This document shows, piece after piece, positions 26,121 through 34,804 of a DNA stretch of 64,000 nt. The stretch is from TMED14 sp003507115 (GTDB taxonomy: Bacteria > Bacteroidota > Bacteroidia > Flavobacteriales > Schleiferiaceae), in NCBI GenBank assembly GCA_943787925.1, contig CALSOH010000001.1, positions 310,001-374,000 of the forward strand, written 5' to 3'. The notes beneath the pieces were generated by a model that ran no database searches, had not been told where the DNA came from, and saw nothing but the letters and a program-made list of their open reading frames with translations. The position numbers were made by a program, and so were the translations under genes. Positions within the stretch are counted from its first letter, which is position 1; every line of letters starts with the position of its first letter.

Positions 26121-27030
26121 ATGGGCGCGACTGGGTGGCGTCAGTGAGCGCCTCCTCGAGGGTGGGGTGGCGGAATTCAAAGCCCTGATCCACCCATTTC
26201 TGGGCGGAGCACCGCGTACTCATGAGGCCAACTTGGGCCATTTCGCCCAGGACCATATGTAGGACCCACGCCGGAACGGCCGGCAAGAAGAAGGGTCGTC
26301 GGAGGACTCGCGCTAAGGTTTTGGAAAAGGCGCGATTCTGAATGGACTCGGGCCCCACGCCGTTCCAAATGCCGTCTAACTCGGCATGGATGGCTAGGTG
26401 GGCAAATTGGCGCGCTAAATCCTCTACATGAATCCACGGCATCCAATGGCGTCCATTTCCTAGAGCTGATCCCAAACCCAGTCGGAACAGGGGAAGAAGG
26501 GTTTTAAGCACACCCCCTTCGGCACCGAGAACAAGACCAATACGCACTTTCGCAACGCGCAGACCGAGGGCGGAAAACCGGTCGACCTCCTCTTCCCAAC
26601 GGGCCACCACCGAACCTAAAAAACCTTCGGGCGATCCGTCTGACTCGGAGTAGACTTTATCGGGGTGATTGGGGTAAATACCCACCGCCGAGGCACTTAT
26701 GAGCGAGTTGGGTCGGTCTTCTTTGGGAAGCGCTTCGATGGCCTTATACAAGGTCTGCGTGCTTTGAACCCGGCTGTTCAATATGGCATGCTTATGGCGA
26801 TTCGTCCAGCGCTCCGCCACATTGGCCCCGGCCAAGTGGATGATGCAGGTAACACCCGCGAGAGCACTCACGTCCATGTGCCCTTCTTGCGGGTTCCAGT
26901 AAAATCGATGGGGAGCGGAAGTCCGACGTGTGGAAAGGTGCCGGACATGATGCCCTAAGCCCTCGAGTTCAGCGGTTAACGCTTGGCCAACAAGTCCGGT
27001 GCCTCCGGTGATTAAAAATGTGTGCATCAT
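26119..27030 (-). CDS. TIGR01777/SulA-like NAD-dependent epimerase family protein
   Basis: This ~303-residue protein is a short-chain dehydrogenase-like epimerase of the YfcH/SulA (TIGR01777) family. The nucleotide-binding motif TGGTGLVGQAL is at about residues 8-18, SASAVGIYPNH carries the active-site Tyr, and the late DUF1731-like region contains PAVPAWVLHMVLGEMA. The substrate is unknown. I chose ATG 27030; TTCTTTTG is 3 bases upstream, back-to-back with the CATTTTTG of the divergent gene. Confidence 0.85.
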   Translation of the reverse strand: MMHTFLITGGTGLVGQALTAELEGLGHHVRHLSTRRTSAPHRFYWNPQEGHMDVSALAGVTCIIHLAGANVAERWTNRHKHAILNSRVQSTQTLYKAIEALPKEDRPNSLISASAVGIYPNHPDKVYSESDGSPEGFLGSVVARWEEEVDRFSALGLRVAKVRIGLVLGAEGGVLKTLLPLFRLGLGSALGNGRHWMPWIHVEDLARQFAHLAIHAELDGIWNGVGPESIQNRAFSKTLARVLRRPFFLPAVPAWVLHMVLGEMAQVGLMSTRCSAQKWVDQGFEFRHPTLEEALTDATQSRP

Positions 27031-27068
27031 CCACAAAAGAACCGCATTTTTGCTTTACAGTTCACCGT

Positions 27069-27641
27069 ATGCACGATTTAAAACCACATCAGAGCTGGGA
27101 AAGCCGCTACCGAGCGACGAATGACCCACGGAGTCCCTTCTACATGGATCAGGGAGCCCCTGAGCGCGAGGGATATCACCGCATGTATGATTTTGTCATT
27201 CATCCGGAATGGGACAGTATTGGATGTGAAACGCTGTACGTGAAACTGCTCTTCGCCGACTACGACCAAGGCTTTGCCATTGTAGAACTCCTGGGCGAAT
27301 GGAATGATGTGGTTCATAACGATGTGATGGAGGTGAAGCGACGCCTAGCTGACCCCATGATTCTTCAAGGCATTCAGAAGTTTCTTCTCTTGGCGGATAA
27401 CCTTCTCAACTTTCACGGAGGTGAAGAGGATTATTATGCGGAATGGGCTGAGGACTGTGAAGCAGGTTGGATCGTATTTCTCAACGCGCGCGACCAAGTG
27501 TTACAGGATTTGCGGGCGGTTCGGCTGACCCCTTATGTGTGGGCAGGGGAGCGGTATCGATATTCCGCATGGCGCGTTCAAGACCCCCTAGCCCTTTGCC
27601 AGGCGGTCGATGAATTGATTCAAAAGCAGTTAGGTGCTTAG
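27069..27641 (+). CDS. Hypothetical protein, 190 residues
   Basis: I do not recognise a family. The protein is soluble and acidic, with no signal peptide or transmembrane helix, and is rich in Trp and Tyr (WESRYR, YYAEWAEDCEAGW). Its centre, VKLLFADYDQGFAIVELLGEWNDVVHND, looks like a folded alpha/beta domain. I chose ATG 27069 because CATTTTTG (27045-27052), one base off the -7 consensus, is 16 bases upstream. It converges on ilvE with a 4-base overlap. Confidence 0.5.
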   Translation: MHDLKPHQSWESRYRATNDPRSPFYMDQGAPEREGYHRMYDFVIHPEWDSIGCETLYVKLLFADYDQGFAIVELLGEWNDVVHNDVMEVKRRLADPMILQGIQKFLLLADNLLNFHGGEEDYYAEWAEDCEAGWIVFLNARDQVLQDLRAVRLTPYVWAGERYRYSAWRVQDPLALCQAVDELIQKQLGA

Positions 27642-28681
27642 ATCTTCGTCATCCACCCGTGGGTGTCTGTGGCTCGTCCGTAACGAATATCAGACAAGGC
27701 TTGCTTGACACGCATGGCGAGGCCATCCATGGGTGCTGGGATGGCCATAATCTCATCATGATATCCCAACCCATCTATGGGACTTACGACAGCCGCCGTA
27801 CCCATGCCAAAGGCCTCATGCAAGCGACCATTTTTTGATGCAGACACGATTTCTTCGACGGAAATTCGACGTTCCTCCACCGGAATACCCCATTCTCTCG
27901 CCAAAACCAAAATGGAATCTCGGGTTATTCCGTCCAAAATTCGATCAGAAAGGGCCGGGGTAACCAAGGTGCCATCCACCACAAAGGCGACGTTCATGGT
28001 GCCCGCCTCTTCGAGGTAGGCATGGTCTGCGTGATCGGTCCAAAGGACTTGCTGGAAGCCTTCTTCTACGGCTTTCCGCGTTGCCAAGAACGCCCCGCCA
28101 TAGTTTCCGGCCGCTTTGGCAAACCCCACCCCGCCTTGCGCGGCGCGGGTGAAATGCTGTTCGATCTTAACCTTGACGGGCTTGGTGTACAATTCCCCGA
28201 CAGGGCTCGTTACAATGGCAAACGTGTATTCTTCCGAAGGGCGCGCTGCCACAAATTCAGAGCTTGAAAAGAGGAAAGGGCGGAGGTACAGGGCCGTATT
28301 GGCTCCGCGAGGAACCCATTCGGCATCGAGGCGAATCAATTCCATCAAACCTTCCATGAAAAGTTCTTTGGGGACTTCCGGGATGAGCATGCGTGCGCCG
28401 GATTTATTCAGGCGTTCCCAGTTGCGCTCTGGGCGAAAAATGGCGATACTCCCATCATCTTGGCGGTAGGCTTTCTGGCCCTCAAAAACCGCTTGACCGT
28501 AGTGGAGGGCGTGCAAACCCAGGCCTTGCTTCAGGGAACCATAGGGCTGGATAAGGCCTTCACCCCATTTGCCATCCTTGAATTCGCACATGAAAATGTG
28601 GTCGGAGAGTCCAGCACCAAAACCGAGGTTGTTAAAGTCTATCGTGGATAGTCGGGAGTCTGTCGTCGTAGTAACTTTCAT
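27638..28681 (-). CDS. ilvE: Branched-chain amino acid aminotransferase
   Basis: IlvE transfers the amino group between branched-chain amino acids and 2-oxoglutarate using PLP. The protein is 347 residues from ATG 28681, the usual fold-type IV length. The PLP lysine lies in GFAKAAGNYGG, and EAGTMNVAFV is a typical later motif. The in-frame extension to 28738 runs through the TACCTTTG promoter box (28728-28735), so ATG 28681 is the better start, with a 46-base leader. Confidence 0.93.
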   Translation of the reverse strand: MKVTTTTDSRLSTIDFNNLGFGAGLSDHIFMCEFKDGKWGEGLIQPYGSLKQGLGLHALHYGQAVFEGQKAYRQDDGSIAIFRPERNWERLNKSGARMLIPEVPKELFMEGLMELIRLDAEWVPRGANTALYLRPFLFSSSEFVAARPSEEYTFAIVTSPVGELYTKPVKVKIEQHFTRAAQGGVGFAKAAGNYGGAFLATRKAVEEGFQQVLWTDHADHAYLEEAGTMNVAFVVDGTLVTPALSDRILDGITRDSILVLAREWGIPVEERRISVEEIVSASKNGRLHEAFGMGTAAVVSPIDGLGYHDEIMAIPAPMDGLAMRVKQALSDIRYGRATDTHGWMTKI

Positions 28682-28727
28682 AATCGAGGAAGGCAGGGTT
28701 GTGTGGCTTGACGCGGCCAAGCCGCTG

Positions 28728-28735
28728 CAAAGGTA
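28728..28735 (-). promoter_or_regulatory. Promoter -7 element TACCTTTG for ilvE
   Basis: Exact TAnnTTTG on the minus strand. It is back-to-back with the plus-strand TACCTTTG at 28750-28757; the boxes are 14 bases apart. Confidence 0.75.
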
Positions 28736-28749
28736 CAAAGGATTGATTG

Positions 28750-28757
28750 TACCTTTG
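28750..28757 (+). promoter_or_regulatory. Promoter -7 element TACCTTTG for DUF4920 operon
   Basis: Exact TAnnTTTG, 14 bases before the ATG at 28772. It pairs with the minus-strand box at 28728-28735 as an inverted repeat. Confidence 0.75.
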
Positions 28758-28771
28758 TCAAAACCCCTACT

Positions 28772-29302
28772 ATGAAACGTATATCAATTCTTGCTTTGGC
28801 CCTGCTGGCCGCGTGTACAGCTCCGACAGAAAACCCGATCACGGAGGTCTCCTATGACTATTTTGGCGACACCATCCAGGTCGCGGATACGACCTCGCTG
28901 GCCGGCCTATTGAGCCAGCTCCAGGCGGGAACGGATTCCGTCTATGGCACCTTCGCAGCCCCCATCTCCTCGGTCTGTCAAGTCAAAGGATGCTGGATGC
29001 AATTGGATCTCGGAACGGGGGAAGAAGCCTTGGTTCGCTTTAAGGACTACGGGTTCTTTGTCCCCATGGATGCGGCCTCTGAAATGGCCTTTGTGGAGGG
29101 CAGCCTGACCGTCGACACCTTAAGTGTCGAATGGTTGCGCCACCAAGCCGAGGACGCCGGGGAATCGGATTCAGCGATTGCCGCGATTCAATCTCCGAAA
29201 GTCAGTTTTTCTGTCTTAGCCGTGGGTGTAGCCCTGGCGCAGAAGGAACGCGCTGCGGCCGAAGATTCTGCCCCGCATGACCACAGCAGCCATGAGCACT
29301 AA
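28772..29302 (+). CDS. DUF4920 lipoprotein
   Basis: This 176-residue protein has a lipoprotein signal with lipobox LAAC and then a DUF4920 domain. The family hallmarks are VCQVKGCWMQLD and VRFKDYGFFVPMD. The tail ends in HDHSSHEH, a His-rich end that could bind metal. The function is unknown. It is the first gene of an operon with a cytochrome c lipoprotein, mnmD and a Nudix gene; its stop overlaps the start region of the next gene. Confidence 0.85.
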   Translation: MKRISILALALLAACTAPTENPITEVSYDYFGDTIQVADTTSLAGLLSQLQAGTDSVYGTFAAPISSVCQVKGCWMQLDLGTGEEALVRFKDYGFFVPMDAASEMAFVEGSLTVDTLSVEWLRHQAEDAGESDSAIAAIQSPKVSFSVLAVGVALAQKERAAAEDSAPHDHSSHEH

Positions 29303-29777
29303 ACACAAGGCCCGAAAGGGTCTTTTGTTTTTGGGATTACTCGGTCTAATGGCCTGTAGCCCATCATCGGACGAAGTTCCGGCGAGCACAGACAAGGCTT
29401 CGGGGCGCACCGGCATATACGAAGCGAGTCCCTTAGCCGTCGCCATGCGATCCATGGCCACCGACATGGAAAGCCTCCGCGCCAAAGCGGATGCGGGTAC
29501 CCTGACGGTGGCAGAGGTGGACGCGATGATTTCGGCCCACGCGGCCATGACTTCGGCCGACGCCACCAAGCCGGAAGACATCAAACCCTCCTTTGAGGGC
29601 TATGCTGAAGCCTATTTGACCCAACTCCAGGACTTGCGGGAAACCATTACCACCCAAGCAAGCCGAGAAGCGCGCCTAGACGCCTTCAATGCGGCATTGA
29701 CTACCTGTGTGGCCTGCCACCAGGAACATTGCCCAGGTCCCATTTCGCGCATCGAAAAAATCAAGGTCCAACCCTAA
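29292..29777 (+). CDS. Cytochrome c-like lipoprotein
   Basis: This 161-residue protein has a lipoprotein signal with lipobox LMAC (Cys22), a helical middle region, and near its C-terminus one c-type haem motif CVACH followed by QEHCPGPISRI. This layout, with haem at the end of a helical bundle, resembles cytochrome c-prime-like proteins. ATG 29292 lies inside the end of the DUF4920 gene. The stop overlaps the mnmD ATG by 1 base. Confidence 0.78.
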   Translation: MSTKHKARKGLLFLGLLGLMACSPSSDEVPASTDKASGRTGIYEASPLAVAMRSMATDMESLRAKADAGTLTVAEVDAMISAHAAMTSADATKPEDIKPSFEGYAEAYLTQLQDLRETITTQASREARLDAFNAALTTCVACHQEHCPGPISRIEKIKVQP

Positions 29778-30463
29778 TGGAGCGGGTCCTCACCCGCGAC
29801 GGAAGCCCTACCCTGCGATCGGACGTCTGGGATTGTGCCTACCATTCCCTTCACGGAGCGTGGGCGGAGGCGAAGCACGTCTACATTCAATCGGGATTGC
29901 ATGCGCAATCCCTTTGCCAACCTGGGAATCCACTGACCATCCTTGAAATGGGGGCTGGGACCGGCCTCAATGCCTTGCTGGCGGTCAAATGGGCCCACGC
30001 GGCAGAACGGCCCGTCACGTATTATGGCCTGGATGCCGCCTTGCCAGAGGCCTCTGCCTGGGAGTCTTGGTGGTCCGCCCGCCCCGGGTCAGCGAAGGAT
30101 TTGGACTCCTGGGCCCGCGCCATGCGAAGTGCCTGGGAAGAAGGGAAAGCATGGGAGACCCCCTGGTCGACCACCTCCTGGATTCAGGGGGAGGCCGCGT
30201 CGTGGCGGAGTCCCCTGCACGCAGACGTGGTATTCTATGATGCATTTTCTCCCCGTCAGCAGCCTGAATTGTGGACGCCGGAAGCCTTAGCGCCATGGTT
30301 GGAGGCGCTGACACCCAAAGGCTACTTTGTCACCTACTGTGCCACGGGCGAGGTGTTTCGAGCAGTCAAATCCCTGGGATTTACCGTGGAGCACTTACCC
30401 GGCCCTCCAGGAAAACGCGAAATGTTGCGCGCTCATCGGAAAGGGGCGACTTTTACGCCATGA
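29777..30463 (+). CDS. mnmD: tRNA (5-methylaminomethyl-2-thiouridine)-methyltransferase MnmD
   Basis: MnmD performs the last methylation of mnm5s2U34 in tRNA wobble positions using S-adenosylmethionine; it corresponds to the MnmC methylase half without the oxidase. The protein is 228 residues. The SAM motif is EMGAGTGLNAL (about residues 58-68), and the typical FYDAFSPRQQPELWTPEAL lies at about residues 155-173. The sequence between those motifs is Trp-rich. Its stop overlaps the start of the Nudix gene (ATGA). Confidence 0.88.
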   Translation: MERVLTRDGSPTLRSDVWDCAYHSLHGAWAEAKHVYIQSGLHAQSLCQPGNPLTILEMGAGTGLNALLAVKWAHAAERPVTYYGLDAALPEASAWESWWSARPGSAKDLDSWARAMRSAWEEGKAWETPWSTTSWIQGEAASWRSPLHADVVFYDAFSPRQQPELWTPEALAPWLEALTPKGYFVTYCATGEVFRAVKSLGFTVEHLPGPPGKREMLRAHRKGATFTP

Positions 30464-30906
30464 ACAAGCGCACGTTGCGGGTCTATGGATTTTTAGAGGA
30501 TGCCTCGGGGCGCCTGCTCATTGCCTTTGAGCGCTTTCGGGGCATGCCCTTGGTGAAGTTTCCAGGAGGAGGAATCCAATGGGGGGAAAGCCATCAGGCG
30601 GCCCTATGCCGAGAGTTTCACGAGGAGCTCGGGCTCAACATTGCCGTGGGCCCATGCCTTTTCTTCAATGATTTTGCGGTGCAATCGGCCATCGACCCAG
30701 AGGTTCAAGTACAATCGTTCTTTTATGGGGTGCGAGCGCTGGACCCACTGGACGCGTTGACCACATCCGAGGTGAGAGAAGTCCCCGAAACCGAGGGCGA
30801 ACGATTTGTTTGGGTTCCCGCAGAGGAGGTCTTAAAGATCCCCTTCACGTTCGAGATTGAACAGGCGGCTAGCCGCGCTTGGGCCGCATCCAAGACCCCT
30901 CAATAG
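30460..30906 (+). CDS. Nudix hydrolase
   Basis: This 148-residue protein has a complete Nudix box, GIQWGESHQAALCREFHEELGL, matching GX5EX7REUXEEXGU (metal-binding Glu residues at RExxEE). Nudix proteins hydrolyse nucleoside-diphosphate-linked compounds; the substrate is not predictable here. ATG 30460 overlaps the mnmD stop by 4 bases. It is the last gene in the DUF4920 operon and converges on the small conserved gene, with a 38-base overlap. Confidence 0.85.
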   Translation: MNKRTLRVYGFLEDASGRLLIAFERFRGMPLVKFPGGGIQWGESHQAALCREFHEELGLNIAVGPCLFFNDFAVQSAIDPEVQVQSFFYGVRALDPLDALTTSEVREVPETEGERFVWVPAEEVLKIPFTFEIEQAASRAWAASKTPQ

Positions 30907-31294
30907 CCTGAATTGGCTGCCAGTCGCCTTTGCACGGGGCGACGGTATTGAGAAATTCGCCGTTTGCTCGGCGTGCTTCACTCAAGGGTAGGATTTCCCA
31001 CGGGCTGTGGGCATCGGGTCGCACGTACACATGCATCCGTCCAAACAGATCGATTCCCAAGGCGTCGGCCAAGGCTTGAAGCTGCTTCATCCGGCTATCA
31101 ATGGAACAACCGCTTGCGGCATGCCCCCGTTCATCCACCGCGAGGGCGATGAGTCGGCGCTCCACAGTGTTGAATCCCGCCGTGACGGGGGCGCCATGCG
31201 CGGCCCACGTCGCACAGAGGGCGTCCAAATGGGTTTCGACCAAGGGCATCCTGGCTTGCAGCCGGCCAGGGGGCTCGCCGCAGAAAAGCACCAA
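30869..31294 (-). CDS. Small conserved Bacteroidota protein (often labelled ABC transporter ATPase)
   Basis: This ~141-residue protein resembles a small family with segments W-AHGAPVTAGF and AASGCSIDSRMKQL. The ASGCSID motif is the family's most recognisable part; some databases label it an ABC transporter ATPase, but no Walker motif is present, so that label looks wrong. No ATG is available near the start: the frame is open only to the upstream TAA at 31328-31330, so translation must use TTG (31294), GTG or CTG. It overlaps the Nudix gene by 38 bases. Confidence 0.65.
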   Translation of the reverse strand: MVLFCGEPPGRLQARMPLVETHLDALCATWAAHGAPVTAGFNTVERRLIALAVDERGHAASGCSIDSRMKQLQALADALGIDLFGRMHVYVRPDAHSPWEILPLSEARRANGEFLNTVAPCKGDWQPIQAIEGSWMRPKRG

Positions 31295-31327
31295 AATCGG
31301 CTGTCCCCAGGAAGGGCCTCCCAGGCT

Positions 31328-32119
31328 TTAGAGTTCATCGGCTTGGGCGATGGCTTCGGCGATGTCCAGGACTTGAACTTGGCCTTCTTTTTCAAAATGC
31401 TTGACCCCGTCCGTCATCATGGTGTTGCAAAAGGGGCAGCCTGTCGCAATGATGGCGGGCTCGGTAGCCAGGGCTTCCTCGGCGCGCTCGTGGTTGATGT
31501 CGCGGTTTCCGGGTTCGGGCTCCTTGAACATCTGCGCTCCGCCTGCGCCACAGCATAGGCCCTGCTTTTTGCAGCGGCGCATTTCAATCAGTTCGGACTC
31601 CAGCGTCGACAGAAGTGCGCGAGGGGCTTCATACTCTTGGTTGACGCGCCCCAAATAGCAGGGATCGTGAAACACAATGCGCTTGCCTTTGAATGCGCCC
31701 CCTTCGACTTTGAGTCGGCCTTCTTTGAGCAAGGTTTGGAGGTACTGCGTGTGGTGGAACACCTCATAGGTCCCTCCGAGTTCGGGGTATTCGTTTTTCA
31801 GCGTGTTGAAGCAGTGCGGGCAGGTCGTCACGATGCGCTGCACCTCGTAGGCATTTAGCACTTCGATGTTGGCGAGGGCTTGCATCTGAAACAAGAACTC
31901 ATTTCCCGCGCGGCGGGCGGGATCCCCCGTGCAGCTCTCTTCGGCACCGAGGACGGCAAAAGAAACCCCGGAACGCTGAAGTAAGCGGGCAAAGGCTTTG
32001 GTGATTTTTTTTGCGCGGTCGTCAAAACTGCCTGCACAGCCAACCCAAAACAAAACATCGGGTTTTTCACCGCGTTGGGTCATTTCGGCGAGGGTCGGGA
32101 CGTGCAGAGTTTCAGTCAT
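31328..32119 (-). CDS. CCG-domain (Fe-S)-binding protein
   Basis: This 263-residue protein has two cysteine-rich CCG domains of the HdrB/LutA/GlpC type: CAGSFDDR with VTTCPHCFNT, and FHDPCYLGR with GLCCGAGG and ATGCPFCNT. Such domains bind a non-cubane or [4Fe-4S] cluster and form the second subunit of heterodisulfide-reductase-like or lactate-oxidase-like complexes. It is encoded downstream of the membrane Fe-S oxidoreductase, its likely partner. Confidence 0.85.
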   Translation of the reverse strand: MTETLHVPTLAEMTQRGEKPDVLFWVGCAGSFDDRAKKITKAFARLLQRSGVSFAVLGAEESCTGDPARRAGNEFLFQMQALANIEVLNAYEVQRIVTTCPHCFNTLKNEYPELGGTYEVFHHTQYLQTLLKEGRLKVEGGAFKGKRIVFHDPCYLGRVNQEYEAPRALLSTLESELIEMRRCKKQGLCCGAGGAQMFKEPEPGNRDINHERAEEALATEPAIIATGCPFCNTMMTDGVKHFEKEGQVQVLDIAEAIAQADEL

Positions 32120-32125
32120 AAGGCC

Positions 32126-32545
32126 TTAATCTTCGAAAACTTCGATGGTGGCGGGCTTGCGTACCAAATCGGAAAAGGTTCCGGAATAGCGCGTAGCTCG
32201 AACAATGTGGTTGTCAATCCAGTGGTAATTTCCTCCGCGTGGTTTGCCCATCAATAGTCCGTGGTAGGGGAAGCCGTGGCGTTGGAGCCAGGTTTCTGTG
32301 ACTTCGCGGTGCTCTTCCGTGCGGGAGGTAAAGAACGTAATGATGTGCCCTTCGGCATACCATTTTTGAATGGTCTCGAGGGCATCCATGAATACGGCGG
32401 CCGTCGCCATACGCTGTGGTTCTTCGTTGGGAATGTCGTCGCAAATCGTCCCGTCAATATCGATGAGGTAATTTTTGACTTCTTCGGGCAAAACGGGGCT
32501 AATTTTTTGCCCGTTGACAATGATTTCTTGGAGGTTTTGGGTCAT
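32126..32545 (-). CDS. HAD-family phosphatase-like protein
   Basis: This 139-residue protein has HAD motif I DIDGTICDDIP (about residues 27-37), motif II FFTSRTEEHRE and a late WIDNH containing an Asp that resembles motif III/IV. Proteins like this are often annotated as phosphoheptose isomerase or capsule-biosynthesis phosphatase in Bacteroidota without direct evidence. It is inserted between two Fe-S genes, 6 bases upstream of the CCG gene. ATG 32545 was chosen because the longer frame lacks similarity. Confidence 0.75.
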   Translation of the reverse strand: MTQNLQEIIVNGQKISPVLPEEVKNYLIDIDGTICDDIPNEEPQRMATAAVFMDALETIQKWYAEGHIITFFTSRTEEHREVTETWLQRHGFPYHGLLMGKPRGGNYHWIDNHIVRATRYSGTFSDLVRKPATIEVFED

Positions 32546-32552
32546 CCGCTGG

Positions 32553-33814
32553 TTACATTTCTGTGGTCCACGCGCCTCGGTCTGCCTGGGCATAGGCCCA
32601 TGGGGCGGCATTGTTTTCCACATTGGTCATCATGGTGTTTAACGAGGCAGGCGCAGCGGATTCTTCCATCACCAGGTACTGCCGAATTTGCTGGATGATG
32701 TCCAAGGGGTCGATGTTGAGGGGGCAGGCTTCCACACAGGCATTGCAGGTGGTGCAGGCCCAGAGCTCTTCGCGGCTGATCCAGCCATCGAGGAGGGTTT
32801 GGGTGTTTTCGGGTTCACGCAAGAGCTGCTCCACGCGGTCGCGGGTGGCCATCATGATTTTCCGAGGGGAGAGTTTCTTGCCTGTTTGGTTGGCCGGGCA
32901 CTCACTGGTACACCGTCCACACTCTGTGCAGGTGTAAGCATTCAAAAGGTTGGCAAAGTGCAGGTCGGCGACATCTTTGGCCCCAAAACGGGCGGGCACC
33001 TCGGTGGCGTCCGGCACGTAGCTCGGGTCGAGCATGGCTTTGATTTCCCGGGTGACGGAAGGCATAGCGGGAATGCGTCCGCGGGCGTCCAATTTGCTGT
33101 ACCAGGTGTTTGGGAAAGCGAGGATGATGTGGAAATGCTTGCTCTTGGGCAAGTAGTTCAAAAAGGCCAAAATGCCGATGAAGTGAAACCACCAGGCCAC
33201 CTTTTCTGTCACATGCAAGGCGCCGTCTGACCAGCCAGCGAAGAGGGGGTGGAGGAAGGATGAGAGGAGGTAGCCCGGAGAATGCCGATCCGCACAGACT
33301 CTGCCGCATTCATGACGAGCAAGGCACTCATGAGCACAATCTCCGCGTAGAGGATGATGGCCGCATCCTGTTGGGGCCAACCCGTCAGGTCGCTGTGTGC
33401 GAAGCGCCCAATGCGTCCGCTCCAGCGGCGGACGAGAAACACGAGGCAGGCCAGGAGTACGGCTCCGCCGAGGAATTCAAAAAAGTGAATCAGGAAGGGA
33501 TAGAGACCGCCCAATGGCTCTTGGAAAATGCGGTGGGTTCCCAGGGCGCCGTCCAGGAGGATCTCCAGGACCTCCAGGTTGATCAGAACGAATCCGACGT
33601 AGATGAGTAAGTGAAAGAAGGCGGCCAGCGGGCGGGTACCCATTTTGGACTGCCCCATGGCAACTCGGGCCATCGTGGCCCAACGTTCGGCGGGACGGTC
33701 GTGACGTTCACTCGGACGCGCCAGGGCCAAACCCTTGCGCAATCGTTGGATTTGGCGTGTGAATAGGAATGCGCCAAGACCGAGGACGAGAAGAAAGACG
33801 CCTTGTTCGATCAT
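32553..33814 (-). pseudogene. Membrane Fe-S oxidoreductase, split by a frameshift
   Basis: The first half (from ATG 33814) encodes an N-terminal helical membrane region of about 180 residues. The second half, in a different frame, supplies the expected continuation: two more helices (VAWWFHFIGILAFLNYLP), then two ferredoxin-like clusters CTECGRCTSEC and CTTCNACVEAC. Together they make one protein of about 420 residues, as in related HdrC/GlcF-type proteins. The shift is at about 33275, where a run of three Gs (coding strand) would need a fourth to restore the frame. No slippery heptamer is visible. It could be a real mutation or a sequencing error. Confidence 0.75.
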
Positions 33815-34788
33815 TCGTCTGCTTTAGCTTCCTTGTCTCGGCCGCCAAAAATGGAGAACTCCACATAGCGCCCGGGATGTTTGCGAATGTCTTCGAGCAG
33901 TTTATCGAGGGAGAGGATGGCGCGATTGACTTCGTTGTAGAGTGAATCGTTTGCTACCAATTTACCTAAGGTGCCTTCGCCGTTTTCGACCGAGGTGGTG
34001 ATTTGATCCAGGCGGCGAGCTGTCAAGCTCAAGCTCCGCATAGCGGCCCCGGCATTGGATTGAGCTAAGGTGTCGGAGATGTTCGCCAGGTTGTTGAAGA
34101 CGCGGTCCAGTTCTCCCCGATTTTCATTGAGCATACTGGTCAGACGCTCCAGATTTTGGGTGGCGGATCCGAGGGCCTCCCGGTTTTCCGCCATGTAAGC
34201 GCTGATCTCATCTGTGATTAAACCCAGATTGCTGATGCTCCGGTTCACATTGGTGAAGGAAGTTCGAAATTCGGATTGCATTTCACCCCCCAAGAAGCCA
34301 CTGAGGATGTTGATGGTGGAATCTAAACTCGCTAATAATTTTTCCGCTTTGATTTTGACGGGCAGAACTTCCTTGTTGATGGATTCTGAAATGGATTCTT
34401 CGACTCTCGAGCGCAAGGTGTCTCCTTTTTCAACCAACACAGAGCCTTTTTCCAAAAGAAGGGCAATCTCTTTGGCGCCTAATAAATCCGCGGATCGAAT
34501 TTCGGCAATGCTGTTGGCCGTGATGGGGTAGTCTGAGGTGATATTCATTTTCACCACGATACGTCCGGAGTTGTCGGGGTGGAAGTACACATCCGAGATC
34601 TTTCCGACCGCAAAGCCATTGATCGTGACATTTTCGCTCTTGGTGATACCCTCCGTTTCGTCATACACCGCATAGATTTCAATGCCGGTTTCAAAGAGGT
34701 CAGAGCCCTTTAAGAAGTTAATGCCCCAGTAGAGGGTTCCAGCGGCAAGGAGGACGGCAATTCCGGCTTTGAATTCTCGTGAAATCAT
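33811..34788 (-). CDS. MlaD/MCE-domain protein
   Basis: This ~325-residue protein has one N-terminal membrane helix (FKAGIAVLLAAGTLYWGINFLKG) followed by an MCE domain (about residues 35-115; VTINGFAVGKISDVYF) and a long coiled-coil-like C-terminus. MlaD-type proteins bind lipids and move them between membranes with an MlaE permease and MlaF ATPase, which are not encoded nearby. I chose ATG 34788. The stop overlaps the next start as ATGA, so the genes are coupled. Confidence 0.85.
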   Translation of the reverse strand: MISREFKAGIAVLLAAGTLYWGINFLKGSDLFETGIEIYAVYDETEGITKSENVTINGFAVGKISDVYFHPDNSGRIVVKMNITSDYPITANSIAEIRSADLLGAKEIALLLEKGSVLVEKGDTLRSRVEESISESINKEVLPVKIKAEKLLASLDSTINILSGFLGGEMQSEFRTSFTNVNRSISNLGLITDEISAYMAENREALGSATQNLERLTSMLNENRGELDRVFNNLANISDTLAQSNAGAAMRSLSLTARRLDQITTSVENGEGTLGKLVANDSLYNEVNRAILSLDKLLEDIRKHPGRYVEFSIFGGRDKEAKADE

Positions 34789-34804
34789 GGGGAACAAGAT
34801 ACAA

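Noticed and set aside
33209..33380. Programmed -1 frameshift in the Fe-S gene
   Set aside because: No X-XXY-YYZ slippery site or downstream pseudoknot is evident at the junction; a one-base deletion explains it more simply.
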